Positions 25,673 through 39,300 of a stretch of 41,090 bases of DNA are shown here, piece by piece. The position numbers and the translations under genes are program-made. The stretch comes from an uncultured Blautia sp. GTDB lineage: Bacteria; Bacillota; Clostridia; Lachnospirales; Lachnospiraceae. The stretch lies in contig NZ_CALFLA010000034.1 of assembly GCF_937880195.1 (NCBI RefSeq), forward strand, positions 1 to 41,090, in the 5' to 3' direction. Below the pieces are notes generated by a model. The model made no database searches. It worked only from the letters and a program-made list of their open reading frames with translations, and was not told the origin of the DNA. Every line of letters starts with the position of its first letter. The stretch's first letter is position 1.

Positions 25673-26458
25673 ATGAGCGTTCAGTTATTAGACAGAACAA
25701 GAAAAATCAATAAACTTTTGCACAACAGCAGCTCCAGCAAAGTGGTATTCAATGATATTTGTCAGGTGTTGATGGAGACACTGAGTTCCAATATACTGGT
25801 ACTGAGCAAAAAAGGAAAGGTTCTCGGAGTAAGTTTATGTCCGGGCGTTACAGAAATTACAGAGCTGATCGAGGACAAGGTGGGCGGACATGTGGATTCT
25901 CTTTTGAACGAGAGATTTCTTGGCGTTTTGTCCACAAAAGAAAACGTAAATCTCCAGACACTTGGCTTTGAGCATGTAAGCACTGCATGTCAGGGTATCA
26001 TTAATCCCATTGATATTGCAGGAGAGCGTCTGGGAACTGTATTCATGTACCGTGACAACAAGCCTTATGATATTGAGGATATTATTGTCAGCGAATATGG
26101 CACAACTGTAGTGGGACTGGAAATGATGAGGGCAGTCCATGAAGAGAATGCCGAAGAAGACAGAAAACAGCAGGTGGTAAAATCTGCTTTTAATACCTTA
26201 TCTTTCTCAGAACTTGAAGCGATTATTCATATTTTTGACGAGCTTGACGGCGAAGAAGGGATTCTGGTTGCCAGTAAGATCGCCGACCGTGTGGGAATTA
26301 CAAGATCTGTTATTGTGAATGCGCTGCGTAAATTTGAAAGCGCCGGCGTGATCGAATCACGTTCCTCCGGTATGAAAGGAACCTATATTAAGGTTTTAAA
26401 TGAAGTGATCTTTGACGAGCTGGAAGAGATTAAGGCTCAGAGAAACAAAAAAGCATAA
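25673..26458 (+). CDS. codY: CodY, GTP and branched-chain amino acid sensing repressor
   Basis: A 261-residue global regulator of stationary-phase and nutrient genes. The N-terminal GAF domain (about 1-155) binds isoleucine/valine and carries the family start LLDRTRKINKLL; the C-terminal winged helix-turn-helix (about 200-258) contains ASKIADRVGITRSVIVNALR and SAGVIESRSSGMKGTY. The start is ATG 25673, with AAAGGAGG before it; an in-frame ATG at 25628 lacks a site. Its effectors relate to other genes here: ilvE (branched-chain amino acids) and guaB (GTP supply). Confidence 0.97.
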   Translation: MSVQLLDRTRKINKLLHNSSSSKVVFNDICQVLMETLSSNILVLSKKGKVLGVSLCPGVTEITELIEDKVGGHVDSLLNERFLGVLSTKENVNLQTLGFEHVSTACQGIINPIDIAGERLGTVFMYRDNKPYDIEDIIVSEYGTTVVGLEMMRAVHEENAEEDRKQQVVKSAFNTLSFSELEAIIHIFDELDGEEGILVASKIADRVGITRSVIVNALRKFESAGVIESRSSGMKGTYIKVLNEVIFDELEEIKAQRNKKA

Positions 26459-26476
26459 ATCAGACGAAAAAGTGAG

Positions 26477-26512
26477 AGAAGGGATAACCGAAAGGCTGTC
26501 CTTTCTTTTTTT
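26477..26512 (+). terminator. Terminator after codY
   Basis: A 13-bp stem with one mismatch (26477-26489 with 26494-26506), GAAA tetraloop, then a run of T. Confidence 0.85.
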
Positions 26513-26603
26513 ATAAAAAAACAGAAAATGAGAAAAATAAAGAAAATAAGAGAAAACAAGAGATATCAAAAGAAATTATATTATTTTATGACTGTAAAAA
26601 GAG

Positions 26604-26632
26604 TTGCAGAAAACACCGCAATTCAATAATAT
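26604..26632 (+). promoter_or_regulatory. Promoter of groESL
   Basis: TTGCAG (26604-26609), 17-bp spacer, TAATAT (26627-26632). The CIRCE operator begins 12 bases downstream, covering the expected start point. Confidence 0.65.
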
Positions 26633-26643
26633 AAGGACAGTGA

Positions 26644-26670
26644 TTAGCACTCGAACAAAGAGAGTGCTAG
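26644..26670 (+). promoter_or_regulatory. CIRCE operator (HrcA-binding site)
   Basis: TTAGCACTC, nine-base spacer, GAGTGCTAG: the canonical CIRCE inverted repeat with one deviation at the last base. HrcA binds it and represses groESL until heat or misfolded protein titrates GroEL. hrcA itself is not in this window. Confidence 0.97.
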
Positions 26671-26705
26671 CAACGCAAAAAAACCTAATTTAAAGGAGGA
26701 AATAG

Positions 26706-26993
<288 letters not shown>

Positions 26994-27019
26994 GACAGAA
27001 ACAGCTTTGTATATTATAA

Positions 27020-28666
<1,647 letters not shown>

Positions 28667-28680
28667 TATAAATACTTTAT

Positions 28681-28718
28681 AAAAAGGAATCGGCGTCCAT
28701 AGACGCTGATTCCTTTTT
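28681..28718 (+). terminator. Terminator of groESL
   Basis: A 17-bp stem (28681-28697 with 28702-28718, one wobble) with loop CATA; the 3' arm ends in TTTTT. Confidence 0.92.
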
Positions 28719-28779
28719 ATGTTAGAATAAAACCATATTATTTTAGCATGGGAAGAACCCGTAAGGAGGAGAGTGAATT

Positions 28780-29283
28780 ATGAGTGAACTTTATTCGGAA
28801 TGCCTTGTAAAAAAGGAATCCAATGCAAAAGACGCCATTACGAAGTACGGATTGATCGTACTGACAGTCTTAGCGGTTGCGGCAGGTCTTTTTTTTCATC
28901 CACTGGCCTTTGTTTTAGCGGTTGGACTGGGAATTGCTGACTATTTTATTATTCCCAAGACGGACCTGGAATACGAGTACCTCTTTGTAAACGGCGAGCT
29001 GGATATTGATATGATCATGTCCAAAACTAAACGAAAAAAAGTAAAAACACTGAATATTACAGAAGCAGACCTGGTTGCTCCTGTAAATTCTCACCGTATG
29101 GATTACTACAACGGCAACCAGAAGATGAAGGTTTTGGATTATTCTTCTGGAAATCCGCAGCACAAAAAGCTTGCCATTATTATCCGTGATAATGGGGAAG
29201 CATGCAAAATCCTGATAGAACCGGACGAAACAATGGCAAATGCTATAAAAAATTCAGCTCCAAGCAAAGTTTTTTTGGATTGA
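28780..29283 (+). CDS. Small membrane protein of unknown function (possibly DUF6106)
   Basis: A 167-residue protein. After a short polar start (MSELYSECLVKK), two adjacent hydrophobic segments (about residues 24-41 and 43-60) form a hairpin in the membrane, and a soluble mixed alpha/beta region (about 65-167) follows, with KRKKVKTLNI and LIEPDETMANAIK. The layout resembles the uncharacterised DUF6106 family common in Lachnospiraceae; this is recollection rather than proof. A GGAGGAGAG site precedes the ATG. It sits between the groESL terminator and the guaB promoter, whose -35 includes its stop codon, so it is probably monocistronic. No function can be inferred. Confidence 0.75.
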   Translation: MSELYSECLVKKESNAKDAITKYGLIVLTVLAVAAGLFFHPLAFVLAVGLGIADYFIIPKTDLEYEYLFVNGELDIDMIMSKTKRKKVKTLNITEADLVAPVNSHRMDYYNGNQKMKVLDYSSGNPQHKKLAIIIRDNGEACKILIEPDETMANAIKNSAPSKVFLD

Positions 29284-29308
29284 CACCGTATTTGTTTTTT
29301 GCTACACT
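29280..29308 (+). promoter_or_regulatory. Promoter of guaB, overlapping the preceding stop codon
   Basis: Perfect TTGACA (29280-29285), 17-bp spacer, TACACT (29303-29308). The TGA stop of the upstream gene (29281-29283) lies inside the -35 hexamer. Confidence 0.8.
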
Positions 29309-29330
29309 ATGAATCAAACTCAAAATAAAA

Positions 29331-29358
29331 TACAGATATGAAGATGCACATATCTGTA
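29331..29358 (+). promoter_or_regulatory. Perfect hairpin in the guaB leader
   Basis: A perfect 10-bp stem (29331-29340 with 29349-29358) with an eight-base loop lies about 15 bases after the predicted start and 32 bases before the guaB ATG. It has no U-tract; it could stabilise the mRNA or bind a regulator. Its function is unknown. Confidence 0.5.
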
Positions 29359-29359
29359 A

Positions 29360-30844
<1,485 letters not shown>

Positions 30845-30860
30845 TTGGAGATTTTAACTC

Positions 30861-30889
30861 TTGCGAAATATTACAAAGTATTATATATT
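30861..30889 (+). promoter_or_regulatory. Promoter of the ZTP riboswitch transcript
   Basis: TTGCGA (30861-30866), 17-bp spacer, TATATT (30884-30889), placing the start near 30897, just before the aptamer. Confidence 0.65.
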
Positions 30890-30897
30890 AATAATAA

Positions 30898-31007
30898 CGA
30901 CTGCATGACTGGCGGAAAGCAGGATTTACCTGCGGGGAGTGCAGTAAGTGATCAGCCGACCGCCTGGGCAGCCTGAAATACAGACTACCCAGGCGGTTTT
31001 TTTTTTT
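30898..31007 (+). promoter_or_regulatory. ZTP (pfl) riboswitch
   Basis: The pfl/ZTP aptamer consensus is visible: ATGACTGGCGG (30906-30916), a variable hairpin (AGCAGG/CCTGC, 30919-30934), GGGGAG (30934-30939), then AGCCGACCGCCTGGGCA (30954-30970), which is the hallmark. The conserved 3' segment is also the 5' arm of the terminator that follows, so ligand binding should prevent terminator formation and switch expression on. ZMP/ZTP accumulates when 10-formyl-tetrahydrofolate is short. The genes controlled here, IMP cyclohydrolase and AICAR transformylase, include the one that consumes ZMP (AICAR), so this is a direct substrate-induced loop. Confidence 0.95.
30960..31007 (+). terminator. Expression-platform terminator of the ZTP riboswitch
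   Basis: CCGCCTGGG (30960-30968) pairs with CCCAGGCGG (30988-30996), with an extra AG/CT and CTG/CAG pairing inside, followed by eleven T (30997-31007). It is a regulated terminator, not the end of an operon. Confidence 0.92.
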
Positions 31008-31039
31008 AATAACGATTCTATGAAAAAGGAGATCAGATT

Positions 31040-31753
31040 ATGGAAATGATATCACTGGAAAACGAACTGAAAAACAATTCTTACCCGGGAAGAGGAATCA
31101 TCCTCGGCCGCTCCTGTGACGGAACAAAAGCAGTGGCAGCATATTTTATTATGGGAAGAAGCGAGAACAGCAGAAACCGTGTGTTTGTAACAGAAGGAGA
31201 AGGAATCCGTACACAGGCTTTTGATCCTTCCAAACTTACTGATCCAAGTTTGATCATTTATGCTCCGGTACGGGTTCTGGGAAATAAGACCATTGTAACA
31301 AACGGCGATCAGACAGATACGATCTACGAGGGCATGGATAAACAGATGACTTTTGAGCAGTCTTTAAGAAGCCGTGAGTTTGAGCCGGACGGCCCTAACT
31401 ATACCCCTCGTATTTCCGGCGTTATGCATATTGAAAATGGAAATTACAGCTATGCAATGTCCATTCTGAAAAGCAATAATGGAAATCCAGATTCCTGTCT
31501 CCGTTATACTTATGCCTACGAAAAAGCAGCGGCAGGAGAGGGACGCTTTATCCATACTTATAAGTGCGACGGCAATCCTCTTCCAAGTTTTGAAGGCGAG
31601 CCGAAGCTGGTAAGCATTCCTGACGATATAGAGGAGTTTACAGATCTTCTGTGGAACAGCCTGAATGAGGATAACAAGGTTTCTCTTTTTGTACGTTATA
31701 TCGATATTGAAACAGGCAAATATGAAACAAAAATCGTAAACAAGAATAAATAA
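31040..31753 (+). CDS. purO: IMP cyclohydrolase, archaeal PurO type
   Basis: A 237-residue protein of the IMP_cyclohyd family, which closes the ring of FAICAR to give IMP. Recognisable stretches are NNSYPGRGIILGRS near residue 12, AAYFIMGRSENSRNRVF, and YAPVRVLGNKTIVTNGDQTD. This family, first known from archaea, is unrelated to the N-terminal domain of bacterial PurH and substitutes for it in many Clostridia. It starts at ATG 31040 behind AAAAGGAGA and is followed after 14 bp by the transformylase gene. Both are controlled by the ZTP riboswitch upstream. Confidence 0.92.
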   Translation: MEMISLENELKNNSYPGRGIILGRSCDGTKAVAAYFIMGRSENSRNRVFVTEGEGIRTQAFDPSKLTDPSLIIYAPVRVLGNKTIVTNGDQTDTIYEGMDKQMTFEQSLRSREFEPDGPNYTPRISGVMHIENGNYSYAMSILKSNNGNPDSCLRYTYAYEKAAAGEGRFIHTYKCDGNPLPSFEGEPKLVSIPDDIEEFTDLLWNSLNEDNKVSLFVRYIDIETGKYETKIVNKNK

Positions 31754-31767
31754 GAAGGAGATACGAA

Positions 31768-32952
31768 ATGAACGAATTACAGTTAAAATATGGATGCAAC
31801 CCGAATCAGAAGCCTTCCAGAATTTATATGAATGATGGAAGCCAGCTTCCTATCAAGGTACTTTCCGGAAGACCTGGATATATTAACTTCCTGGATGCAT
31901 TTAATGGCTGGCAGCTGGTACGCGATCTGAAAAAGGCAACAGGACTTGCGGCTGCTACATCTTTTAAGCACGTTTCTCCTGCAGGAGCTTCCGTAGGCCT
32001 TCCGCTTACAGAAACGCTGGCTAAGATCTACTGGGTAGACGACATGAACTGGAAAGAGTTTTCTCCTATTGCCTGTGCTTATGCAAGAGCAAGAGGCGCT
32101 GACCGTATGTCTTCCTTTGGTGATTTTATTTCTCTTTCAGATGTCTGCGATAAGGATACAGCCCTTCTTATTAAGAGAGAGGTTTCTGACGGTGTAATCG
32201 CTCCGGGATATACAGAGGAAGCTCTGGAGATCCTGAAGGCAAAGAAAAAAGGCAATTACAATGTCATTGAGATCGATCCTGATTTTGTTCCGGCTCCTCT
32301 TGAGCATAAAGAAGTTTTTGGCGTTACTTTTGAACAGGGAAGACAGGAGCTGGAGATTAACGATGAGCTGATCTCTAATCTAGTGACAGAAAATAAAGAA
32401 CTTTCCGAAGAAGCAAAACGAGATCTGAAGATTTCCCTTATCGTCCTGAAGTATACACAGTCCAACTCCGTATGCTTTGTAAAGGATGGACAGGCAATCG
32501 GCGTAGGCGCCGGACAGCAGTCCCGTGTACACTGTACCAGACTTGCCGGACAGAAAGCAGATAACTGGTTCCTTCGTCAGAGTCCTCAGGTTTTGAACCT
32601 TCCATTTAAAGAGGGAATCAGCCGTGCAGAGAGAGACAATGCCATTGACGTATATATTGGCGAAGAGTATATGGACGTTCTTTCTGACGGCGCATGGGAG
32701 CGGATCTTTACAGAAAAACCGGAAGTGTTTACAAGAGAGGCAAAACGTGAATGGCTGGATCAGATGACAGACGTAACCCTTGGATCTGACGCCTTCTTCC
32801 CGTTCAGTGACAACATCGAAAGAGCCCATAAGAGCGGTGTGAAATATATTGCGCAGCCAGGCGGCTCTGTGAGAGACGAAGATGTGATCGCAACCTGCAA
32901 TAAATATGGAATGGCTATGGCCTTTACTGGAATCAGATTGTTCCATCATTAA
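31768..32952 (+). CDS. purH: AICAR transformylase (stand-alone PurH C-terminal domain)
   Basis: A 394-residue protein equivalent to the C-terminal part of bifunctional PurH. It transfers a formyl group from 10-formyl-tetrahydrofolate to AICAR (ZMP), giving FAICAR. It starts with LKYGCNPNQKPSR, has the catalytic Lys67-His68 in SFKHVSPAGASVGLPL, and later QSNSVCFVKDGQAIGVGAGQQSR (in two parts) and SDAFFPFSDNIERA. The MGS-like cyclohydrolase domain of PurH is absent, and the missing step is supplied by the PurO-type gene directly upstream. A GAAGGAG site is in the 14-bp gap. Control by ZTP fits, since its substrate ZMP is the direct precursor of the ligand. Confidence 0.95.
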   Translation: MNELQLKYGCNPNQKPSRIYMNDGSQLPIKVLSGRPGYINFLDAFNGWQLVRDLKKATGLAAATSFKHVSPAGASVGLPLTETLAKIYWVDDMNWKEFSPIACAYARARGADRMSSFGDFISLSDVCDKDTALLIKREVSDGVIAPGYTEEALEILKAKKKGNYNVIEIDPDFVPAPLEHKEVFGVTFEQGRQELEINDELISNLVTENKELSEEAKRDLKISLIVLKYTQSNSVCFVKDGQAIGVGAGQQSRVHCTRLAGQKADNWFLRQSPQVLNLPFKEGISRAERDNAIDVYIGEEYMDVLSDGAWERIFTEKPEVFTREAKREWLDQMTDVTLGSDAFFPFSDNIERAHKSGVKYIAQPGGSVRDEDVIATCNKYGMAMAFTGIRLFHH

Positions 32953-32961
32953 TTCATAAGA

Positions 32962-33021
32962 GCAACTATTGCTGCAAGAATATATGAAAACATATATTTA
33001 TTACAGTAATAGTTGCTTTTT
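32962..33021 (+). terminator. Two-part terminator after the purine operon
   Basis: A 13-bp outer stem (32962-32974 with 33004-33016, one wobble) encloses an inner 8-bp hairpin (32979-32986 with 32991-32998, loop AAAA), and is followed by TTTTT. Confidence 0.85.
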
Positions 33022-33219
33022 GCTTTTGGTGAAGACTGTAAACAAGAATTAAATGTCTTTTTATAAAAAAGAGAAGAAAGAGAATCCAGAGGGTGATATT
33101 ATATAATTATGATAAAATTTCGAGAGGAGTTGTAATGAAAAAGAAATATATGTTTTGTAAATAAGGTATACAGAAGTCATAACTATTATTTTTCTTGTTA
33201 TAAGAGAAAAAGAGAGAGT
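33022..33219. other. AT-rich intergenic stretch with a decoy short frame
   Basis: No real gene is supported. GAGAGGAG (33122-33129) precedes ATG 33135, which opens a nine-codon frame (MKKKYMFCK, stop 33162-33164) that looks like the start of a lost signal peptide. A TATAAT at 33102-33107 has no matching -35. The composition switches here from the moderate G+C of the purine operon to the AT-rich style of the following giant gene. Confidence 0.4.
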
Positions 33220-33248
33220 TTGATTATTGGGGAAGGAGAGGATTTAAT
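33220..33248 (+). promoter_or_regulatory. Promoter of the giant surface-protein gene
   Basis: TTGATT (33220-33225), 17-bp spacer, TTTAAT (33243-33248); leader of about 100 nt. In the leader, CACAG (33282-33286) can pair with CTGTG either before it (33268-33272 region) or after it (33293-33297), giving two exclusive hairpins. Confidence 0.5.
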
Positions 33249-33357
33249 ATGGAAAATATATAAATCACTGTGTTGTTAGGGCACAGTATGTTCTGTGAAT
33301 ATTACTAATATAAGAGCAGTTGGTTTTTACAGAAAAAAGTATGAAAGGAAAAATATT

Positions 33358-36300
33358 ATGAAAAATACAAAAAGAGGTATAGCATTAATTTTGTCATTAA
33401 TAATATCAGCGCAGCCCATTCTTGTGCATGCGGAAGAACTGACTCCAAAGACACAATTTGAAAGTGAGAATGTTTTGGAGGAATTTGTCTCAACAGAATT
33501 GGGGGACGACTATGCGCAGGAAGTGATTTCGAAAGAGAAAGAGACACCAGACAATATAGATTTTACCGATGAAATTGATGATGGAGATGCTGTAGATAAT
33601 GAAGATTTTACTGTAGATATGCTGGGTGATCAGGAGTCTGTCGAAGAACTAAGCGATGCAGGTCAATGTAATGATGTAGGGGGATTTTGTGATGGCACAG
33701 AAAGTAATACGGTATTATTAGAAGGGGATGCTGATTTTTCCTATAAAATACTAAATGGTACATATTGTACACTGACGGGGTATAATGGAAATAATATAGA
33801 AGTGATAATTCCAGCGGAAATTGATGGATATATTGTGCAATCTATATCAGCAGGTGCCTTTGCGTATAATCCGATTATTCAAAAGGTGGTTTTTCCAGAA
33901 ACTATTGAAACTATAGAGAATGGAATATTTCAAAATTGTTCGTCATTAAATTATATTTCTCTTAATAATGGTTTAACAAATATAGCTAATAATACTTTTG
34001 AGGGTTGTGCAAGTTTGGAAGGAATTTTGCTTCCAGAAACGTTGGAAACAATCGCATCTAATGCATTCCGCGACTGCAGCGGACTGACAAAGATCCGTAT
34101 CCCGGATTCCGTGACCGGAATTGAAGGCCGAGCGTTTTATAACTGCAAAAATCTAAGCAAAATAGAGCTTTCGCCAAACTGGAAGACAACGAATGTAAGC
34201 GGAAGTTACAGTTATGAAAGTCCATTTGTAGGCTGCAGCAGTCTGAAGGAGATCAGTCTGCCGTCAGGTATGACAAAGATTCCGAACTATGCCTTTGCAG
34301 ACTGGAAAGAGCTGGAAAAAGTAAACTTCCATGAAAAGATAGTGGAGATCGGAAACAGCGTATTTGAAGATTGTACAGGATTAAAAGAGGCGGTATTGAA
34401 TGGAGGACTGACCAGAATAGGAAGCAGCGCTTTTTGGGGCTGCAGCGGATTGACGGGGATCAGCTTGCCAGAAGGATTGATAACAGTAGGAAGAGACGCT
34501 TTTGCGAATTGCGGTGGCTTGGGAAAAGTAAACCTTCCGGAAAGCCTGCATCAGATTGAAAAAGGTGTGTTCAGTGGGTGTACGGGATTAACGGAAGTGG
34601 TTTTGCCGGAAGCGCTGGAAACGATCACATATGATGCGTTCCGCGATTGCAGCGGACTGACAAAGATCCGTATCCCGGATTCCGTGACCGGAATAGAAGG
34701 CCGGGCGTTTTATAACTGCAAAAATCTAAGCAAAATAGAGCTTTCGCCAAACTGGAAGACAACGAATGTAAGCGGAAGTTACAGTTATGAAAGTCCATTT
34801 GTAGGCTGCAGCAGTCTGAAGGAGATCAGTCTGCCGTCAGGTATGACAAAGATTCCGAACTATGCCTTTGCAGACTGGAAAGAGCTGGAAAAAGTAAACT
34901 TCCATGAAAAGATAGTGGAGATCGGAAACAGCGCATTTGAAGATTGTACAGGATTAAAAGAGGCAGTATTGAATGAAGGCATAACCAGAATAGGAACAAA
35001 TGCTTTTACGAATTGCAGTGGATTGAGAAAAGTAAACCTTCCGGAAAGCCTGCACCAGATTGAAAGAGGAGTGTTTAGTGGGTGTACGGGATTAACGGAA
35101 GTGGTTTTGCCGGAAGCACTGGAAACGATCGCATATGATGCGTTCCGCGACTGTAGCGGACTGACAAAGATTTGTATCCCGGATTCTGTGACCGGAATTG
35201 AAGGCCGAGCGTTTTATAACTGCAAAAATTTAAGCAAAATAGAGCTTTCGTCAAACTGGAAGACAACGAATGTAAGCGGAAGTTACAGTTATGAAAGTCC
35301 ATTTGTAGGCTGCAGCAGTTTGAAGGAGATCAGTCTGCCGTCAGGAATGGCAAAGGTTCCAGCCTATGCATTTTGTAATTGCACAATGTTGCAGCGGGCT
35401 ATTATTGCTGACGGTACGGTAGAAATAGAAAATTATGCATTTTCACAATGTAAAAACTTGAAGGAGGCAGGGATACCGAATACAGTAAATAAAATTAGTG
35501 GAAATGTATTTGAAGGCTGTCCGTCTCTGGTGATACATGGAAGCGCCGGATCTTATGCAGAACAGTATGCTACAGAATATAAGCTGCCATTTTCAACAGA
35601 ATCCCTGAATATTGAAAAAGTAAAAATATCGGGCCGGATCATAGATGGAAATGGAAATGGGATTGAAAATGTAGCCATTGCTTTTTATGATGAAGAAAAG
35701 AAGAATCTGGATATAAACAGAGTATATACAGATAAAGAGGGCTGTTGGGTCTATGAAGAGGCATTGCTGAATCATATATATTCTGTATACTTTGAAAAAA
35801 CAGGATATAATATAGAAGGAATCCGCCATTGGCATGTTTTGGAAGAAAATAAAAATACGGGAGATATAACCGCTGTAGAGATCAGTGGAAATATTGAAAG
35901 CAAAGCTGAGGATTTTGAGTATGAGGCGCTAAATGGCACATACTGTACAATAACAGGATATGTGGGAAATGACAGTGAGGTTCTCCTTCCTTCTAAGATC
36001 AACGAGTATATTGTTCAGAGGGTTTCCCAGAATGCATTTAGGGATAATAAAAAGATAAAGAAGGTGTTTTTTCCTCCGACAGTAACACAAATAGAATCTG
36101 GGGTATTTCAAAATTGTACGGAATTAGAGTATGCTGCTCTAAACATAGGGTTGTCCAACATAGCAAGCAATACGTTTTATGGGTGCGAAAAATTAACAAA
36201 GATAGTACTGCCTATTAGTCTGGAAACGATCGCATATAATGCGTTCTGCGACTGCAGCGGACTGACGGAGATCTGTATCCCGGATTCCGTGACCGGAATA

Positions 36301-39300
36301 GAAGGCCGGGCGTTTTATAACTGCAAAAATCTAAGCAAAATAGAGCTTTCGCCAAACTGGAAGACAACGAATGTAAGCGGAAGTTACAGTTATGAAAGTC
36401 CATTTGTAGGCTGCAGCAGTCTGAAGGAGATCAGTCTGCCGTCAGGAATGGCAAAGATTCCGAACTATGCCTTTGCAGACTGGAAAGAGCTGGAAAAAGT
36501 ATACCTCCATGAAAAGATAGTAGAGATCGGAAACAGCGCATTTGAAGATTGTACAGGATTAAAAGAAGCGGTATTGAACGAAGGACTGACCAGAATAGGA
36601 AGCAGCGCTTTTGGGGGCTGCAGCGGATTGACGGGGATCAGTCTGCCAGAAGGATTGATAACAGTAGGAGGAGATGCTTTTGCGAATTGCAGTGGATTGG
36701 GAAAAGTAAGCCTTCCGGAAAGCCTGCATCAGATTGAAAAAGGAGTGTTCAGTGGGTGTACGGGATTAACGGAAGTGGTACTGCCGGAAGCGCTGGAAAC
36801 AATCGCATATAATGCGTTCTGCGGCTGCAGCGGACTGACAAAGATCCGTATCCCGGATTCTGTGACCGGAATAGAAGGCCGGGTGTTTTATAACTGCAAA
36901 AATTTAGGCAAAATAGAGCTTTCGCCAAACTGGAAGACAACGAATGTAAGTGGCAGTTACAGTTATGAAAGTCCATTTGTAGGCTGCAGCAGTTTGAAGG
37001 AGATCAGTCTGCCGTCAGGTATGACAAAGATTCCGGACTATGCCTTTGCAGACTGGAAAGAGCTGGAAAAAGTACACTTCCATGAAAAGATAGTGGAGAT
37101 CGGAAACAGCGCATTTGAAGATTGTACAGGATTAAAAGAGGCAGTATTGAATGAAGGCATAACCAGAATAGGAAGAGATGCTTTTGAGAATTGTAGTGGA
37201 TTGGGAAAAGTAAGCCTTCCGGAAAGCCTGCATCAGATTGAAAGAGGAGTGTTCAGTTTGTGTACGGGATTAACGGAAGTGGTACTGCCGGAAGCACTGG
37301 AAACCATCGAATATAATGCGTTCTGCGGTTGCAGCGGACTGACAAAGATCCGTATTCCGGATTCCGTGACCGGAATAGAAGGCCAGGCGTTTTATAACTG
37401 CGAAAATTTAAGTAAAATAGAGCTTTCGCCAAACTGGAAGACTACGAATGTAAGCGGCAATTACAGTTATGAAAGTCCGTTTGTAGAATGTGCTAAACTG
37501 AAAGAAATTATTATACCATTGGGAATGAAAAGTATACCGGATTATGCTTTTAAAAATTGCAGGAAGCTAAAATCTGTGTCATGTCCGGAAACTACAGCAA
37601 AAGTAGGAAGAGGAGCATTTGAAAATTGTACTGAATTGCAAAAAGTGGAATTGATCAGTTCCAATATGGAAATTGCAAAAGATGCTTTTTACAATAGTGT
37701 TCATTTGATTGTCTATACAGTTGAGTATTCTGATGTGGTGAAATACTGTATAGAGAACGATGTCAATTTTATTATTATTAAGGGAGATAAAGGACAGGAT
37801 ACAGGAGTCTTGGATAGAAGTAAATGTTCTTTTGAAATTGAGGAACAGTCTATTGTAAATAATACGGTAAAATTCAAACTGCTATATAGTATTAAGGATA
37901 TGTCTGCCCTTTCCGATATGACCATTGAAATTATGATTCCTAAAATGTCAGAATTATTTGCGAATAATATACTGATAAATGGGAAAATATGTCAGGATTA
38001 TGAATATGATTCGTCAACGGATTCACTTACTGTTCCTATAGAAGCTGTACAGGGAGAAATTTGCTTCGCTGTTAAAGTATCCGCTGCAATGCCTATTACA
38101 AGCTATGCAAGTCTGAAGTATAAGAAAGGAAAGGAAAAAAAGTCCGAAACCCTGGGAGTTATAAGTTCAACAGAAGGAATGTTATCTACGATTGTGAATA
38201 ATCGGATTAATGAAAAACGGTTTAAGGTATCCGGAATTGCGCCGGCTGGCAGTGATGTTCATGTATATGTTGATGATGAATTACAAACAACAGTGAAAGC
38301 TACAAAGCTAGGCGTATACGAGACACAACTTTCTCTGGAAGAACCCAAATGTTTCAGAACATATGAAGTTAAATCAGAAGTTATATTAAGAGATAACAGT
38401 ATTATAACCTCAGCTGCCACAACAACGTATAATAATGAGGCTCCAAAATTAAAACAGTTTGCATTGTATCATGGAAATAAAATGTTTGATTTGATGGAGT
38501 TAAACAATAAACGTCCTACAATATCATTTAATCCGTCCAGTCCAATGACATTTGTCGTAAAATTTGAAAATGGAAAAAGAGTCCGTAAAGTTTTTATTAC
38601 AAGTACAAGAAATAATGAAGTAAAAAAAATAGAAGCGCTTTATGATTCCAATGTGGATCAGTATATAGCTTCCGGATGGTTTGACAGTGAGAACCACTCT
38701 TATGTTCCTGGTGCACTTTCTTTAACCTATACTGTTGATGAAGTTCAATATGATTATTCACCAGATACTTTTTTTGAAGATAAAGAAAACATTGAGAGTT
38801 TACCGGAAGAATATAAAAATGCAGATGTAGAAATAATAAAAAATACGGATAATGAAGTGTCCTATCGTGTTGAATTGGATACTGAAGAGAAAATAGAGTA
38901 TTATCAAGGGTATAAAACTACTAATTTAAGTACTCCGGCAGATGATAAATATGCGGAAACGAACGGTTATTATTCTGTTAAGGACACGTCGGGAACTGAG
39001 TATTATGTAAAAAATACGAATTTAACGCCACAAAAGTCGGAACAGATTTTTGGAAAAACCAAGGATGCGGTAAAAGGACATGTAATCAGCCTTGTTAAAA
39101 AACATGATAAAGAACTTATCGAATTATTTTATGATGAGAATGTGGCTCAAGCATATGGTTATCTAAAAGAAAATGTTTACGGTCCAGCAAAAAAATATGT
39201 TGGTGTACTGAAAACCATTGGTGTAGCAGCCCAAAAAGAAAGTGATCTTGAAGATTTGAAATGGAAAATAAGATCTGATACATCTCTTACAGAAAAAGAA

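Noticed and set aside
34081..37470. CRISPR-like regularly spaced repeats
   Set aside because: The periodic DNA is coding LRR repeats in one continuous reading frame, with copies 504-573 bp apart.
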